Below, one piece after another: positions 17,144 through 25,222 of a stretch of DNA of 64,000 nt (position 1 is the first letter of the stretch; every line of letters starts with the position of its first letter). A program made the translations under genes and the position numbers. Source of the DNA: Spirosoma fluviale (GTDB taxonomy: Bacteria > Bacteroidota > Bacteroidia > Cytophagales > Spirosomataceae). The notes under the pieces are model-generated. The model searched no databases. It had not been told where the DNA came from and saw only the letters and a list, made by a program, of their open reading frames with translations. The stretch covers positions 2,108,001-2,172,000 of the forward strand of contig NZ_OCNH01000001.1 of the NCBI RefSeq assembly GCF_900230225.1, read 5' to 3'.

Positions 17144-19087
17144 CTATACTTTCACCTCGGCCTGAAACGTCTTGATGAAGTCTGCAATGGGCATACTTCC
17201 AAGATCGCCCTGGCCTTTCCGTCGTACGGAGACTGTACCTTCAGCTGACTCTTTGTCGCCCACAATCAACATATACGGTACTTTGTTTACTTCGGCATCC
17301 CGTATTTTACGGCCAATTTTTTCGTCGCGTAAGTCGACAAAACCCCGGATGTCGTTCTCCTGCAAACTGAAGAACAGGTCGTTGGCGTAGTCTTCGTACT
17401 TCTCAGAAATCGGAAGGATCGCAATCTGATCGGGCGAGAGCCAGAGCGGGAAGTTACCGCCCGAGTTCTCGATCAGAATGGCGATAAACCGTTCCATAGA
17501 TCCAAACGGTGCCCGGTGAATCATAACCGGACGGTGTTTTTGGTTATCGGCCCCAATGTACTCCAGTTCGAATCGATTCGGCAGGTTGTAATCGACCTGA
17601 ATCGTACCTAACTGCCATTTCCGCCCGATGGCATCCCGCACCATGAAATCAAGCTTGGGGCCGTAAAAAGCCGCTTCGCCCAACTCCGTTACAGTTGGCA
17701 ATCCTTTTTCGGCAGCGGCTTCGATGATAGCCGATTCCGCTTTTTCCCAAAGGTCGTCGGAGCCGATGTACTTGGCTTTGTTTTCAGGATCACGAAGGGA
17801 GATCTGGGCGCTGTAATCCGAGAAGCCAAGCGTGTTAAACACATAAAGCACCAGGTCAATCACCTTCATAAACTCCTCTTTCACCTGATCTGGGCGGCAA
17901 AAGATGTGTGCATCGTCCTGCGTGAAACCCCGTACCCGGGTCAGACCATGCAACTCACCCGACTGTTCGTAGCGGTACACCGTACCAAACTCGGCCAAAC
18001 GAAGGGGTAAATCGCGGTACGACCGGGGTTTGGTTTTGTAAATTTCGCAGTGGTGCGGGCAGTTCATGGGTTTAAGCATGAATTCCTCATCTGGATTGGG
18101 GGTCTTAATGGGCTGAAACGAATCCTCACCATATTTTTCCCAGTGACCCGACGTCACGTACAACTGCTTACTGCCGATATGGGGGGTTACTACGGGAGAA
18201 TACCCCGCCCGGACCTGTGCTTTTCGTAAGAAGTTCTCCAGGCGTTCGCGCAGAACTGTTCCTTTAGGAAGCCACAACGGTAAGCCCGCGCCTACTTTCT
18301 CCGAGAAGGCGAATAGCTCCAGTTCTTTTCCCAGTTTGCGGTGGTCCCGTTTTTTGGCCTCTTCCAGCAAAAACAGGTACTCGTCGAGTTCTTTTTGCTT
18401 GGGATAGGTTACCGCGTAAATGCGGGTTAACTGCTTATTTTTTTCGTTACCGCGCCAGTAGGCTCCAGCCACGTTCATAAGCTTGGCGGCTTTAATGAAC
18501 CCAGTATTCGGGATATGCGGTCCACGGCATAAATCGGTGAAATCGCCCTGAGAATAAAACGTAATCGTTCCATCGGCCAGCCCTTCCAGCAAATCGAGTT
18601 TGTACGGATCACCTTTTTCCTCAAAATAGGCGATCGCATCGGCTTTGCTCATCGGCTTACGGATGTATTGCTGTTTCTGGCGAGCCAGTTCCAGCATTTT
18701 ATCTTCTACCTTTTTAAAGTCTTCCTGCGAGAAAGGCTGCCCTCCCAAATCGACGTCATAATAAAACCCCGTCTCGACGGCTGGTCCGATACCAAACTTT
18801 ACACCCGGATACAACGCTTCGAGGGCTTCGGCCAGTAAGTGTGCCGACGAGTGCCAGAACGTAGCTTTCCCTTCGGCGTCATTCCACGTCAAAAGTTGAA
18901 CATTCGCATTTTCGTTTATGGGTAACGTAGCGTCCTGCACTACCCCATTCACTTTGGCAGCCAGCACGTTACGCGCCAGACCTTCACTAATTTTTGTGGC
19001 AATATCCAAGCCTGTACTTCCCTTGGGATATTCCCGAACGCTGCCGTCCGGCAGCGTCACGCGGATTTGTTCGTCCTGCGCAATCAT
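17144..19087 (-). CDS. thrS: Threonyl-tRNA synthetase
   Basis: 647 residues, standard length. It charges tRNA-Thr with threonine. The N-terminal TGS domain ([20 protein letters not shown]) is followed by the editing domain with [14 protein letters not shown] and later the SAD region, the class II catalytic core with [12 protein letters not shown] (zinc-binding Cys/His) and [32 protein letters not shown] and [13 protein letters not shown], and the anticodon-binding domain ending in [14 protein letters not shown]. The start at 19087 places [10 protein letters not shown] before the TGS domain. It is first in the thrS-infC cluster, with a foldback element on either side. Confidence 0.98.
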   Translation of the reverse strand: MIAQDEQIRVTLPDGSVREYPKGSTGLDIATKISEGLARNVLAAKVNGVVQDATLPINENANVQLLTWNDAEGKATFWHSSAHLLAEALEALYPGVKFGIGPAVETGFYYDVDLGGQPFSQEDFKKVEDKMLELARQKQQYIRKPMSKADAIAYFEEKGDPYKLDLLEGLADGTITFYSQGDFTDLCRGPHIPNTGFIKAAKLMNVAGAYWRGNEKNKQLTRIYAVTYPKQKELDEYLFLLEEAKKRDHRKLGKELELFAFSEKVGAGLPLWLPKGTVLRERLENFLRKAQVRAGYSPVVTPHIGSKQLYVTSGHWEKYGEDSFQPIKTPNPDEEFMLKPMNCPHHCEIYKTKPRSYRDLPLRLAEFGTVYRYEQSGELHGLTRVRGFTQDDAHIFCRPDQVKEEFMKVIDLVLYVFNTLGFSDYSAQISLRDPENKAKYIGSDDLWEKAESAIIEAAAEKGLPTVTELGEAAFYGPKLDFMVRDAIGRKWQLGTIQVDYNLPNRFELEYIGADNQKHRPVMIHRAPFGSMERFIAILIENSGGNFPLWLSPDQIAILPISEKYEDYANDLFFSLQENDIRGFVDLRDEKIGRKIRDAEVNKVPYMLIVGDKESAEGTVSVRRKGQGDLGSMPIADFIKTFQAEVKV

Positions 19088-19150
19088 ACGTTTATACTCA
19101 TTTATTTGTGGGCACCCGCAGCCTACCTACAACTGTAAGCCACTTAATTT

Positions 19151-19195
19151 GATATAGGATGTATGACAGTAGTAATTTTTCATATATCCTATATC
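19151..19195. repeat. Foldback element between TPR lipoprotein and thrS genes
   Basis: Arms GATATAGGATGTATGA (19151-19166) and TCATATATCCTATATC (19180-19195) pair over 16 bases with one G:U. Further copies of the 3'-arm words (ATCATACATCATACATC) extend to about 19208. The vocabulary is shared with the elements near 37480 and 50325. Confidence 0.7.
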
Positions 19196-19214
19196 ATACA
19201 TCATACATCTCTCT

Positions 19215-20504
19215 TCAGTTGATCGGTTTAACAGCTCGCTGTAGCGAATCACCGGCATGGGTTGTCACACGCGCTTTCGGTTGAATGGTCGAAATGCGTA
19301 CCCGTGTGGTATCAATTTCTGTTCGGTTTCGGTTCTGACTCGACACTTTGGCAGCTGTATCCGACAAAAATAAGGAGTTATACGAGTTTTGTGCATACTG
19401 CCTTCGCTGAGAACGCCATAATCCGGCAGCGGCCTGTTTGTCAGCAATATTTTGAGACGTTGCTTTGGTGTACGCGGCAATGGCCAGGTCATACTGTCCC
19501 ATTTGTTCGTGACAGTAGCCAATGTAGGTATCGATGCGTGGAAACTGAGACCGCAATTGCTGAACACGCTGGTAATTGTTCAACGCTGCGTAATAATTCC
19601 GAAACTTCTGGTTGATCAGTCCCATCTGGAAGTAAGCCTGATAATAACCGGATTGTACCTTAATCGTTTGTTGATAGTACACCATGGCACTATCGAGTTT
19701 ACCCTCCGTATGGTAAATAAGGCCACGTCCATAATACAGCCTGGGATTATGGGGAAAGTAACGTAACGCCTGCCCGTTATAAATCAGAGCCGAGTTTAAG
19801 TCACCCGTGGTTCGGTAAATGGAAGCCAGTTGGTTATAGGTCTCTAGATAGCGGGGTTTTAAATGGAGAGACTGTTGATATAAATTCAGGGCTTGTGCGG
19901 TATCGCCCTGCCGAGCCGCCATCAGTGCATTATAAAAGTAAGCTTCACCATCGTAAGGAGCCATTTGTAACGCTTTGGCCACGTACAGCTTCGCTTTATC
20001 AAACTGATTTTGCTGTTGTAACAAATCTCCTTGCAACGTGTAAAGTTCCGGAGTGTCGACACCAAGAATTTCCGCCCGCTGGGCATTTTGCAAGGCCTTC
20101 GCTGGTTGCTGTAAAGCCCTGAGCACCTGAGCGCGCGTCAGGTAATACGACCCAGAGTTATCATTCCGGCTTATGGCCTCGTCAATGTCGGCCAGTGCTT
20201 CGTTCAACCTGCCCATAGCCAGCAGAATAACGGCACGTTTAGCGTAGGCAGACGCTGGTGACGATTGATTGATGGCCAGGGTAAGTGCCCGTAACGCCCC
20301 TTCAATGCGGCTGCTATCGCCCGGCTTAGGGTAGTCCGGTATTTGGGCCGACTGCCGATCGTCACTACTGCAAGCAACTAAAAAGAGCGAAACAGCGAAT
20401 GGAAAGATAAAAGAGCAAATGAGTGAAAAACTGAACGTACGAATTCCGGCCAGCGTAAAACGCACGTTTAATCTTTCCCCCTTTCGCTCTCGACTATTTT
20501 TCAT
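19215..20504 (-). CDS. TPR-repeat lipoprotein
   Basis: 429 residues. After a basic N-terminus a hydrophobic stretch (SLICSFIFPFAVSLFLVAC) ends in a lipobox with the cysteine in LVAC, so the mature protein should be a lipoprotein. Almost all of the rest is tetratricopeptide repeats, roughly nine to ten, such as SGSYYLTRAQVLRALQQPAK, AYFYNALMAARQGDTAQALN, RLYYGRGLIYHTEGKLDSAM and YYQAYFQMGLINQKFRNYYA. These form a scaffold for protein partners; the role is unknown. The start overlaps the stop of the upstream methyltransferase gene by four bases (ATGA), so translation is probably coupled. The C-terminal about 60 residues are Arg/Thr/Ser-rich and likely disordered. Confidence 0.85.
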   Translation of the reverse strand: MKNSRERKGERLNVRFTLAGIRTFSFSLICSFIFPFAVSLFLVACSSDDRQSAQIPDYPKPGDSSRIEGALRALTLAINQSSPASAYAKRAVILLAMGRLNEALADIDEAISRNDNSGSYYLTRAQVLRALQQPAKALQNAQRAEILGVDTPELYTLQGDLLQQQNQFDKAKLYVAKALQMAPYDGEAYFYNALMAARQGDTAQALNLYQQSLHLKPRYLETYNQLASIYRTTGDLNSALIYNGQALRYFPHNPRLYYGRGLIYHTEGKLDSAMVYYQQTIKVQSGYYQAYFQMGLINQKFRNYYAALNNYQRVQQLRSQFPRIDTYIGYCHEQMGQYDLAIAAYTKATSQNIADKQAAAGLWRSQRRQYAQNSYNSLFLSDTAAKVSSQNRNRTEIDTTRVRISTIQPKARVTTHAGDSLQRAVKPIN

Positions 20505-21394
20505 GATGCAAATCGGTAAAATACCCCTAGTGGAAGCCGTTTCTGGTAGTTATCCTGCATGAATAGCTCCCCCCATTCCGGGTTGGGCACATTACCAAAA
20601 ACCTGGCTCATCAGGTTATCCAGAATAAGCGATGAAAACCCTAACGAGTACAAATTTATAATAAAGAAAAAATCATTTCGCTCCAGTAGATCAGCGCAGG
20701 ATTTAAGCAAGTCGTTGAGGTGTTCTTCAAGTACCCATTTCTCCCCGTCCGGCCCACGGCCATACGCAGGTGGATCAAGAATAATGCCGTTGTACCGATT
20801 ACCCCGACGAACTTCCCGACGAACAAACTTGACCGCATCTTCCACCACCCAACGGATGTTGTCCAGCTCACTGTGGTCCATGTTTTCGCGAGCCCAGCTA
20901 ATAACCGGCTTCACCGCGTCGACGTGGGTAACATCGGCACCGGCTTGTCGGGCCGCCAGGGAGGCCCCACCGGTGTACGCAAACAGATTCAGAAATTTAG
21001 GTCGGGGAACATTGGCTGAAATCGCCTTTACTTTGTCGTGAATGTACAACCAGTTATCGGCCTGTTCGGGAAAAAGCCCGACATGTTTAAAGGTTGTCAG
21101 GGCAAGTTTGAACTTCAGTTTTAATCCTCCCTGTTGAAACGACACATACCAGGGATCGTGCATATCGGGCGACGTCTGCCAGTCGCCCCGTTCGGGTGAC
21201 TGGCGGTCCCGCCGAAAAACGGCATGTGCCCGACGCTCCCAATCGGCATCGCTCAGCGATTTATCCCAAATTGCCTGAGGTTCGGGCCGTGCTAAAACAT
21301 AGGCCCCAAAGCGTTCGAGTTTTTGGAAATCTCCTGAATCAATAAGCTCATAGTCTGCCCAAGGTGAAGGAGTAATTAGTTGAATATCAGCCAT
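20501..21394 (-). CDS. Class I SAM-dependent methyltransferase, RlmI/RlmK type
   Basis: 297 residues. The SAM-binding core has motif I LNLFAYTGGASLAA and the catalytic DPPAYGRGPDGE motif IV, typical of COG1092 23S rRNA methyltransferases (RlmI, or the C-terminal half of RlmKL). The N-terminal PUA domain of RlmI is absent. Upstream are WERRAHAVFRRDRQSPERGD and LKLKFKLALTTFKHVGLFPE, well conserved in the family. The substrate is most likely rRNA cytosine or guanine, but the exact target is uncertain. It overlaps the TPR lipoprotein start by four bases and lies just downstream of the EVE gene (38 bases between them). Confidence 0.88.
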   Translation of the reverse strand: MADIQLITPSPWADYELIDSGDFQKLERFGAYVLARPEPQAIWDKSLSDADWERRAHAVFRRDRQSPERGDWQTSPDMHDPWYVSFQQGGLKLKFKLALTTFKHVGLFPEQADNWLYIHDKVKAISANVPRPKFLNLFAYTGGASLAARQAGADVTHVDAVKPVISWARENMDHSELDNIRWVVEDAVKFVRREVRRGNRYNGIILDPPAYGRGPDGEKWVLEEHLNDLLKSCADLLERNDFFFIINLYSLGFSSLILDNLMSQVFGNVPNPEWGELFMQDNYQKRLPLGVFYRFAS

Positions 21395-21432
21395 AATAGT
21401 AATCCAATGAAGAATGAAGAGTATATTTCGTC

Positions 21433-21876
21433 TTATTCTTCAGCACTAATGCTTAATGCTTCACTCGTTGTCTGCCCCAGTTTGAGTATTAATTCAAACT
21501 CGTCGGTTCGAACGGGCATGACCGACAGGCGGGATTGTTTGATCAGGCTTATGGTTGACAGCATCGGCTCGGCTTTGATTTGAGCCAGGGTAACGGTTTT
21601 TTCAAACGACATTACCGGTTCCAGTTCAACGGCTACCCAGCGTGCATCATCCGGTACGGTTGGGTCCTGAAAGTATTCCCGCACTACGGTAGCCAGACCA
21701 ACAACGGCCGGGTTAGTTACACTATGGTAAAACAAAACCTGATCGCCGATAGTCATGGATTTCAGGTTATTGCGGGCCTGGTAGTTTCTAACGCCATCCC
21801 AGGTAGCACGGCCTTGTGCAATAAAATGATGCCACCCGTAGGTATCGGGTTCAGACTTAACGAGCCAGTAGTTCAA
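21433..21876 (-). CDS. EVE domain protein
   Basis: 147 residues, one complete EVE domain (PUA-like fold): MNYWLVKSEPDTYGWHHF, WDGVRNYQARNNLKSM, GDQVLFYHSV and PAVVGLATVVREYFQDPT. EVE proteins are thought to bind modified bases in DNA or RNA. Stand-alone bacterial EVE proteins are common housekeeping proteins with no firmly known function. It lies between the DinB-like gene upstream and the methyltransferase downstream on the same strand, so a shared nucleic-acid modification context is possible. A perfect 18-base foldback lies immediately upstream of its ATG. Confidence 0.93.
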   Translation of the reverse strand: MNYWLVKSEPDTYGWHHFIAQGRATWDGVRNYQARNNLKSMTIGDQVLFYHSVTNPAVVGLATVVREYFQDPTVPDDARWVAVELEPVMSFEKTVTLAQIKAEPMLSTISLIKQSRLSVMPVRTDEFELILKLGQTTSEALSISAEE

Positions 21877-21881
21877 TGTTC

Positions 21882-21960
21882 AGTGAGTGAATTTTGAATG
21901 AGTGAATGCGAACTTGACGAAATTATTCGCTCATTATATCATTCACTCATTCAAAATTAG
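21882..21960. repeat. Foldback element between DinB-like and EVE genes
   Basis: Perfect 18-base arms ATTTTGAATGAGTGAATG (21891-21908) and CATTCACTCATTCAAAAT (21940-21957) are flanked by more of the same words (GTGAGTGA, CGCTCATTATAT). It ends only six bases before the ATG of the EVE gene, so the structure would sit over its ribosome-binding region. Confidence 0.8.
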
Positions 21961-21967
21961 ATTTTTG

Positions 21968-22549
21968 TCAATAATAATCGTCATGTTCGTGGCTGCTGCC
22001 AAATGGCGAACCATACTCGTCGATATCGTCATCTTTGTACCGGGAGCCGCCTACTTTGTAGCTCAGGGCTTTCTGGATGATCATAATTTGCCCGGTATGG
22101 TACATATCATGGTTGATAATCCCATGCAGCATATCGTAGTAGGTATAGTCCCGACCGGGCACGATATCTTCCAGGAACTCATCATCATCCCGTTTGTCGA
22201 GTTCGTTGATTAGTTCTTCCTGGCTCAGGCTCAGCTCCATTTCAAGAGCTTCCCATTCAAAATCATCAATTTTATCCGGTAACGCCCCAAAGTTTTTATC
22301 GGGCGTTTTAATATCAAATGTTTCATCACCCTGCATTTTTTTAACGCAAAAAATACGCCAGCTGGTCATATGGAAAACCAGTTCGGCAATGCTGTGGGTG
22401 TTTGGTGCAATTCGTCGCCCGGCCATATCAGGCGTTACACCCCGAAGGACATCAACTACAGAAGGACCATGCCAGGCTTCTTCACCTTCGTACGTCGTGT
22501 TCAATAAGTCGATGATACGGATCAATTCATCGTTAGGGATCATAATCAA
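21968..22549 (-). CDS. DinB-like metal-binding four-helix protein
   Basis: 193 residues. It has a DinB/YfiT-like four-helix bundle with the expected metal histidines: SIAELVFHMTSWR in helix 2, and HGIINHDMYHTGQI in helix 3-4, which carries the H-x3-H pair. The family includes metal-dependent thiol transferases (bacillithiol or mycothiol transferases) and proteins of unknown activity. The C-terminus is a charged, Tyr/Asp/His-rich tail (EYGSPFGSSHEHDDYY) that looks disordered. Two ATGs, at 22549 and 22543, are possible starts. It is first in a minus-strand group with EVE, methyltransferase and TPR lipoprotein. Confidence 0.85.
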   Translation of the reverse strand: MIMIPNDELIRIIDLLNTTYEGEEAWHGPSVVDVLRGVTPDMAGRRIAPNTHSIAELVFHMTSWRIFCVKKMQGDETFDIKTPDKNFGALPDKIDDFEWEALEMELSLSQEELINELDKRDDDEFLEDIVPGRDYTYYDMLHGIINHDMYHTGQIMIIQKALSYKVGGSRYKDDDIDEYGSPFGSSHEHDDYY

Positions 22550-22912
22550 TTTGTCATAGAGTCTGCTGATTTTTCAAGACATGTAGGTGTTTGTCTTTAT
22601 TCTCAGCAATGTCTATTGTATAACGTCAACTCAATATAAACTTTTTGGCGGTATTTGTTACGACCAAACAGTAGTATGATCAATTCTTTCCTAAGAAAGC
22701 TCAGTCTGTTTGGGTAAACAAACCACAAAGGTAAGGCAATATCAATGGCCTTCCGAAAAACACGCAACACTTTTACCAAGCATATGCTGCCAGAGCGTTT
22801 ACCCGGTTCGGTTTCGGATCAATAAAGAGTGGCATGTTTTATGTGCATAGTCAATACAAACCTATTCAAGCTCACTTGAAATACACTATCGCGCAGAAAG
22901 ACAAAGCAGGGG
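22550..22912. other. Divergent intergenic region, no gene seen
   Basis: 363 bases between the divergent DinB-like and Wzi-like genes. No open frame, RNA gene or strong hairpin was recognised; it should hold both promoters, but no exact TAnnTTTG box was found. Confidence 0.5.
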
Positions 22913-24409
22913 ATGGCTCGCACTAGGCTAAGTTTATTGTTTACATGTTGTGTACTGGCTTTTCAGGGATTTAGTCAAGTGCCTAAGCCCGTGCAATACC
23001 ACACCGAACTTGGGAGTTATGTAGCCACCTCGGGTGAGACACCGTTCTGGCTCCGGGCGAATCAGTATGGAATTGTGCCTCAGGAAGCGGCCTTAATGAC
23101 CTTCCGGCAAGCTGTCCGGGTGGATTACCATGACTTACCCAAAACAAAACTGGATAGCTTACGGGCTGTTAACCGGCGAATCGATTGGGGCTGGGGTGCT
23201 GAGGCCATCTTTAACGCCGGGTATACCTATAAACTGCTTATACCGGAAGCTTACGTTAAGGTAAAATTTGGCAAAGCACTGGAAGCATGGGCGGGACGAC
23301 GACGGGAAATTATGGGCCTTGTCGATTCAACACTTACCTCCGGTTCATATGCCTGGTCGGGTAATACCCTTCCCATGCTGAAAATTCAACTGGCAATTTC
23401 TGATTATTTACCCCGCCATGCGTTAATTGGCCTTAAAGGGTTTTATGCCCACGGCTGGTTTGAAGAAGACCGATTCATTAAAAATAGTATGCTTCACCAG
23501 AAGGCCCTTTACGGACGATTTGGAAAACCGAACTGGCGACTCAAATTCTATGGAGGTATTAACCATCAGGTTATGTGGGGAGGCAATACCGAACGGCTTC
23601 CGGGAGGAGTTATTAAAAATAACCAGCTACCCAACCGGTTTAGTGATTACATAGACGTGATTACTGGTAGTTCACTCGGCAACCGCACCAATGTCGATAC
23701 AAATCGCGTGAGTTCGTTTGATCGGGAAAACCGAATAGGCAATCACCTGGGGACTGTGGATATTGGCATTGACTATATAGCCCGCCATTTTTCCGTTTTC
23801 GCTTATCGCCAGAACATTTATGAAGACGGCTCCCTGTTCCATCTGACCAACCTGAAGGATGGCCTGCATGGACTCCGATTTCGAAATAGGCGGCCGGGAA
23901 ACCGATCCGGTTTCCAGCTCGAACAGGTCTTGCTGGAGTTTTTATATACTAAAAGTCAGGGGGGTGCTCTGTTCCTGGAAAATAATGCCCAACGGGGGCG
24001 CGATAACTATTTCAACCATTCGCAGTACCAGGATGGATGGTCGCGCTTCGGTCTGACGATGGGAACACCCTTTATCACACCCACCCAGGACAGTCGCAAC
24101 GAATTGCCTCAATACGGATTCACCAATAATAACCGGGTGGCCGTCATGCACGTTGGACTATCGGGTAGGGCTTATGGCTTTTTAACCGTTCAGGCCAGAG
24201 CGTCTTACAGCGAAAACCTGGGCACCTACGAAATACCTTTTCTACGACCGATTCGTCAGTTTTCATCCGTTCTAAGTCTTTCAGCACCTTTCCCTATTTT
24301 AAATGGAATAACAGCCAACGCATCAGTTGCTACGGATTTTGGTGATCTTTATGCCAATAACATTGGCTTTTACGTAGGTATCCGGAAAGAAGGGCGAAGC
24401 CGGAAATAA
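22913..24409 (+). CDS. Capsule assembly Wzi-like outer-membrane protein
   Basis: 498 residues. The signal peptide LSLLFTCCVLAFQGFSQ is followed by the Wzi family start, YHTELGSYVATSGETPFWLR-like sequence, and many amphipathic strands such as AWAGRRREIMGLVDSTLTSG and LRFRNRRPGNRSGFQLEQVL. E. coli Wzi is a barrel lectin that anchors group 1 capsule at the cell surface. Bacteroidota proteins of this family are usually annotated capsule assembly Wzi, but their ligand is unproven. It is monocistronic, convergent with the SanA-like gene 17 bases away with no visible terminator between them. A link with the polysaccharide genes at 35.8-39.7 kb is only a guess. Confidence 0.85.
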   Translation: MARTRLSLLFTCCVLAFQGFSQVPKPVQYHTELGSYVATSGETPFWLRANQYGIVPQEAALMTFRQAVRVDYHDLPKTKLDSLRAVNRRIDWGWGAEAIFNAGYTYKLLIPEAYVKVKFGKALEAWAGRRREIMGLVDSTLTSGSYAWSGNTLPMLKIQLAISDYLPRHALIGLKGFYAHGWFEEDRFIKNSMLHQKALYGRFGKPNWRLKFYGGINHQVMWGGNTERLPGGVIKNNQLPNRFSDYIDVITGSSLGNRTNVDTNRVSSFDRENRIGNHLGTVDIGIDYIARHFSVFAYRQNIYEDGSLFHLTNLKDGLHGLRFRNRRPGNRSGFQLEQVLLEFLYTKSQGGALFLENNAQRGRDNYFNHSQYQDGWSRFGLTMGTPFITPTQDSRNELPQYGFTNNNRVAVMHVGLSGRAYGFLTVQARASYSENLGTYEIPFLRPIRQFSSVLSLSAPFPILNGITANASVATDFGDLYANNIGFYVGIRKEGRSRK

Positions 24410-24426
24410 CGTTTGGGCGGGACCAC

Positions 24427-25131
24427 TCAGGAATTGCGCTTCCGTTCCCAATTACCTTTCTCGGGTTGGGGACGAAGTATATACACATCGAGCAGTGCGT
24501 ACGGACGAGCGAGGTATTCCCGAATCAGGGTGCGGAACGAATACCCATCAGGCACATCCTGGGCAGCAAAAGCAATGGCTTCTATTCCCTCGTGGTTACC
24601 GATGTAGAGGGCGCGTGCGTTATGGAAGTTCTGGGAGATAATCGTGATCTTTTCCTGGTTGAATACGTCCTTGCAGCGCACTACCGAATCGAAGGTTCGA
24701 TAGCCGGCATAATCCAGTGTCATCACCGAAGCCGGGATACCCAGTTTTACCAACGCCCGCTGCATGTCGACAGGCTCGTTATAATATTCGGAATCATTAT
24801 TGCCACTCAGAATCAGGTATTTCACTTTTCCTTCTTTCCAGAGTCGGGCGGTGGCCTCCATTCGATACCGGAAAAACAGATTTTCTTTACCCGTTCGAAC
24901 AAACTTACTGGTTCCCAGCACCAGACCCACGTCGTTGACCGGTAATTCGTGGATATCAAAATAAATCTGGTTACGCGTGTTATAAACTACCCACCAGTTG
25001 CTAACCAGCACCACGGTAGCCCCAATGAACCCTAAAGCAATGATCAACTTAATAACACGCTTGATCGCACGGACTCCAGCCGCTTCACGGGGCATGTCAT
25101 TACTGTAGTCCGTTGCCAAGGTCGTGTTCAT
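24427..25131 (-). CDS. SanA/YdcF-type DUF218 membrane protein
   Basis: 234 residues. One N-terminal membrane segment (LIIALGFIGATVVLVSNWWV) is followed by a DUF218 domain with VGLVLGTSKF, KVKYLILSGNNDSEYYNEP, YAGYRTFDSVVRCKDVF and ITIISQNFHNARALYIG. This matches the SanA group, which affects envelope barrier function (vancomycin sensitivity at high temperature in E. coli). The active domain should face the periplasm. It lies downstream of the topoisomerase subunit gene on the same strand, with a perfect 11-base hairpin in between. Confidence 0.9.
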   Translation of the reverse strand: MNTTLATDYSNDMPREAAGVRAIKRVIKLIIALGFIGATVVLVSNWWVVYNTRNQIYFDIHELPVNDVGLVLGTSKFVRTGKENLFFRYRMEATARLWKEGKVKYLILSGNNDSEYYNEPVDMQRALVKLGIPASVMTLDYAGYRTFDSVVRCKDVFNQEKITIISQNFHNARALYIGNHEGIEAIAFAAQDVPDGYSFRTLIREYLARPYALLDVYILRPQPEKGNWERKRNS

Positions 25132-25178
25132 TTAAAAAAGGCTTAAATGGGTATCCTTACCATGCCTGTATACGCTTT

Positions 25179-25205
25179 GTTGTAGGCCAAATGATGGCCT
25201 ACAAC
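25179..25205. terminator. Perfect hairpin between topoisomerase and SanA-like genes
   Basis: Arms GTTGTAGGCCA (25179-25189) and TGGCCTACAAC (25195-25205) enclose a 5-base loop. It starts 18 bases after the topoisomerase stop on the minus strand. No T tract follows, so termination is possible but not certain. Confidence 0.55.
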
Positions 25206-25222
25206 TTAAAGTTCGTCAAATT

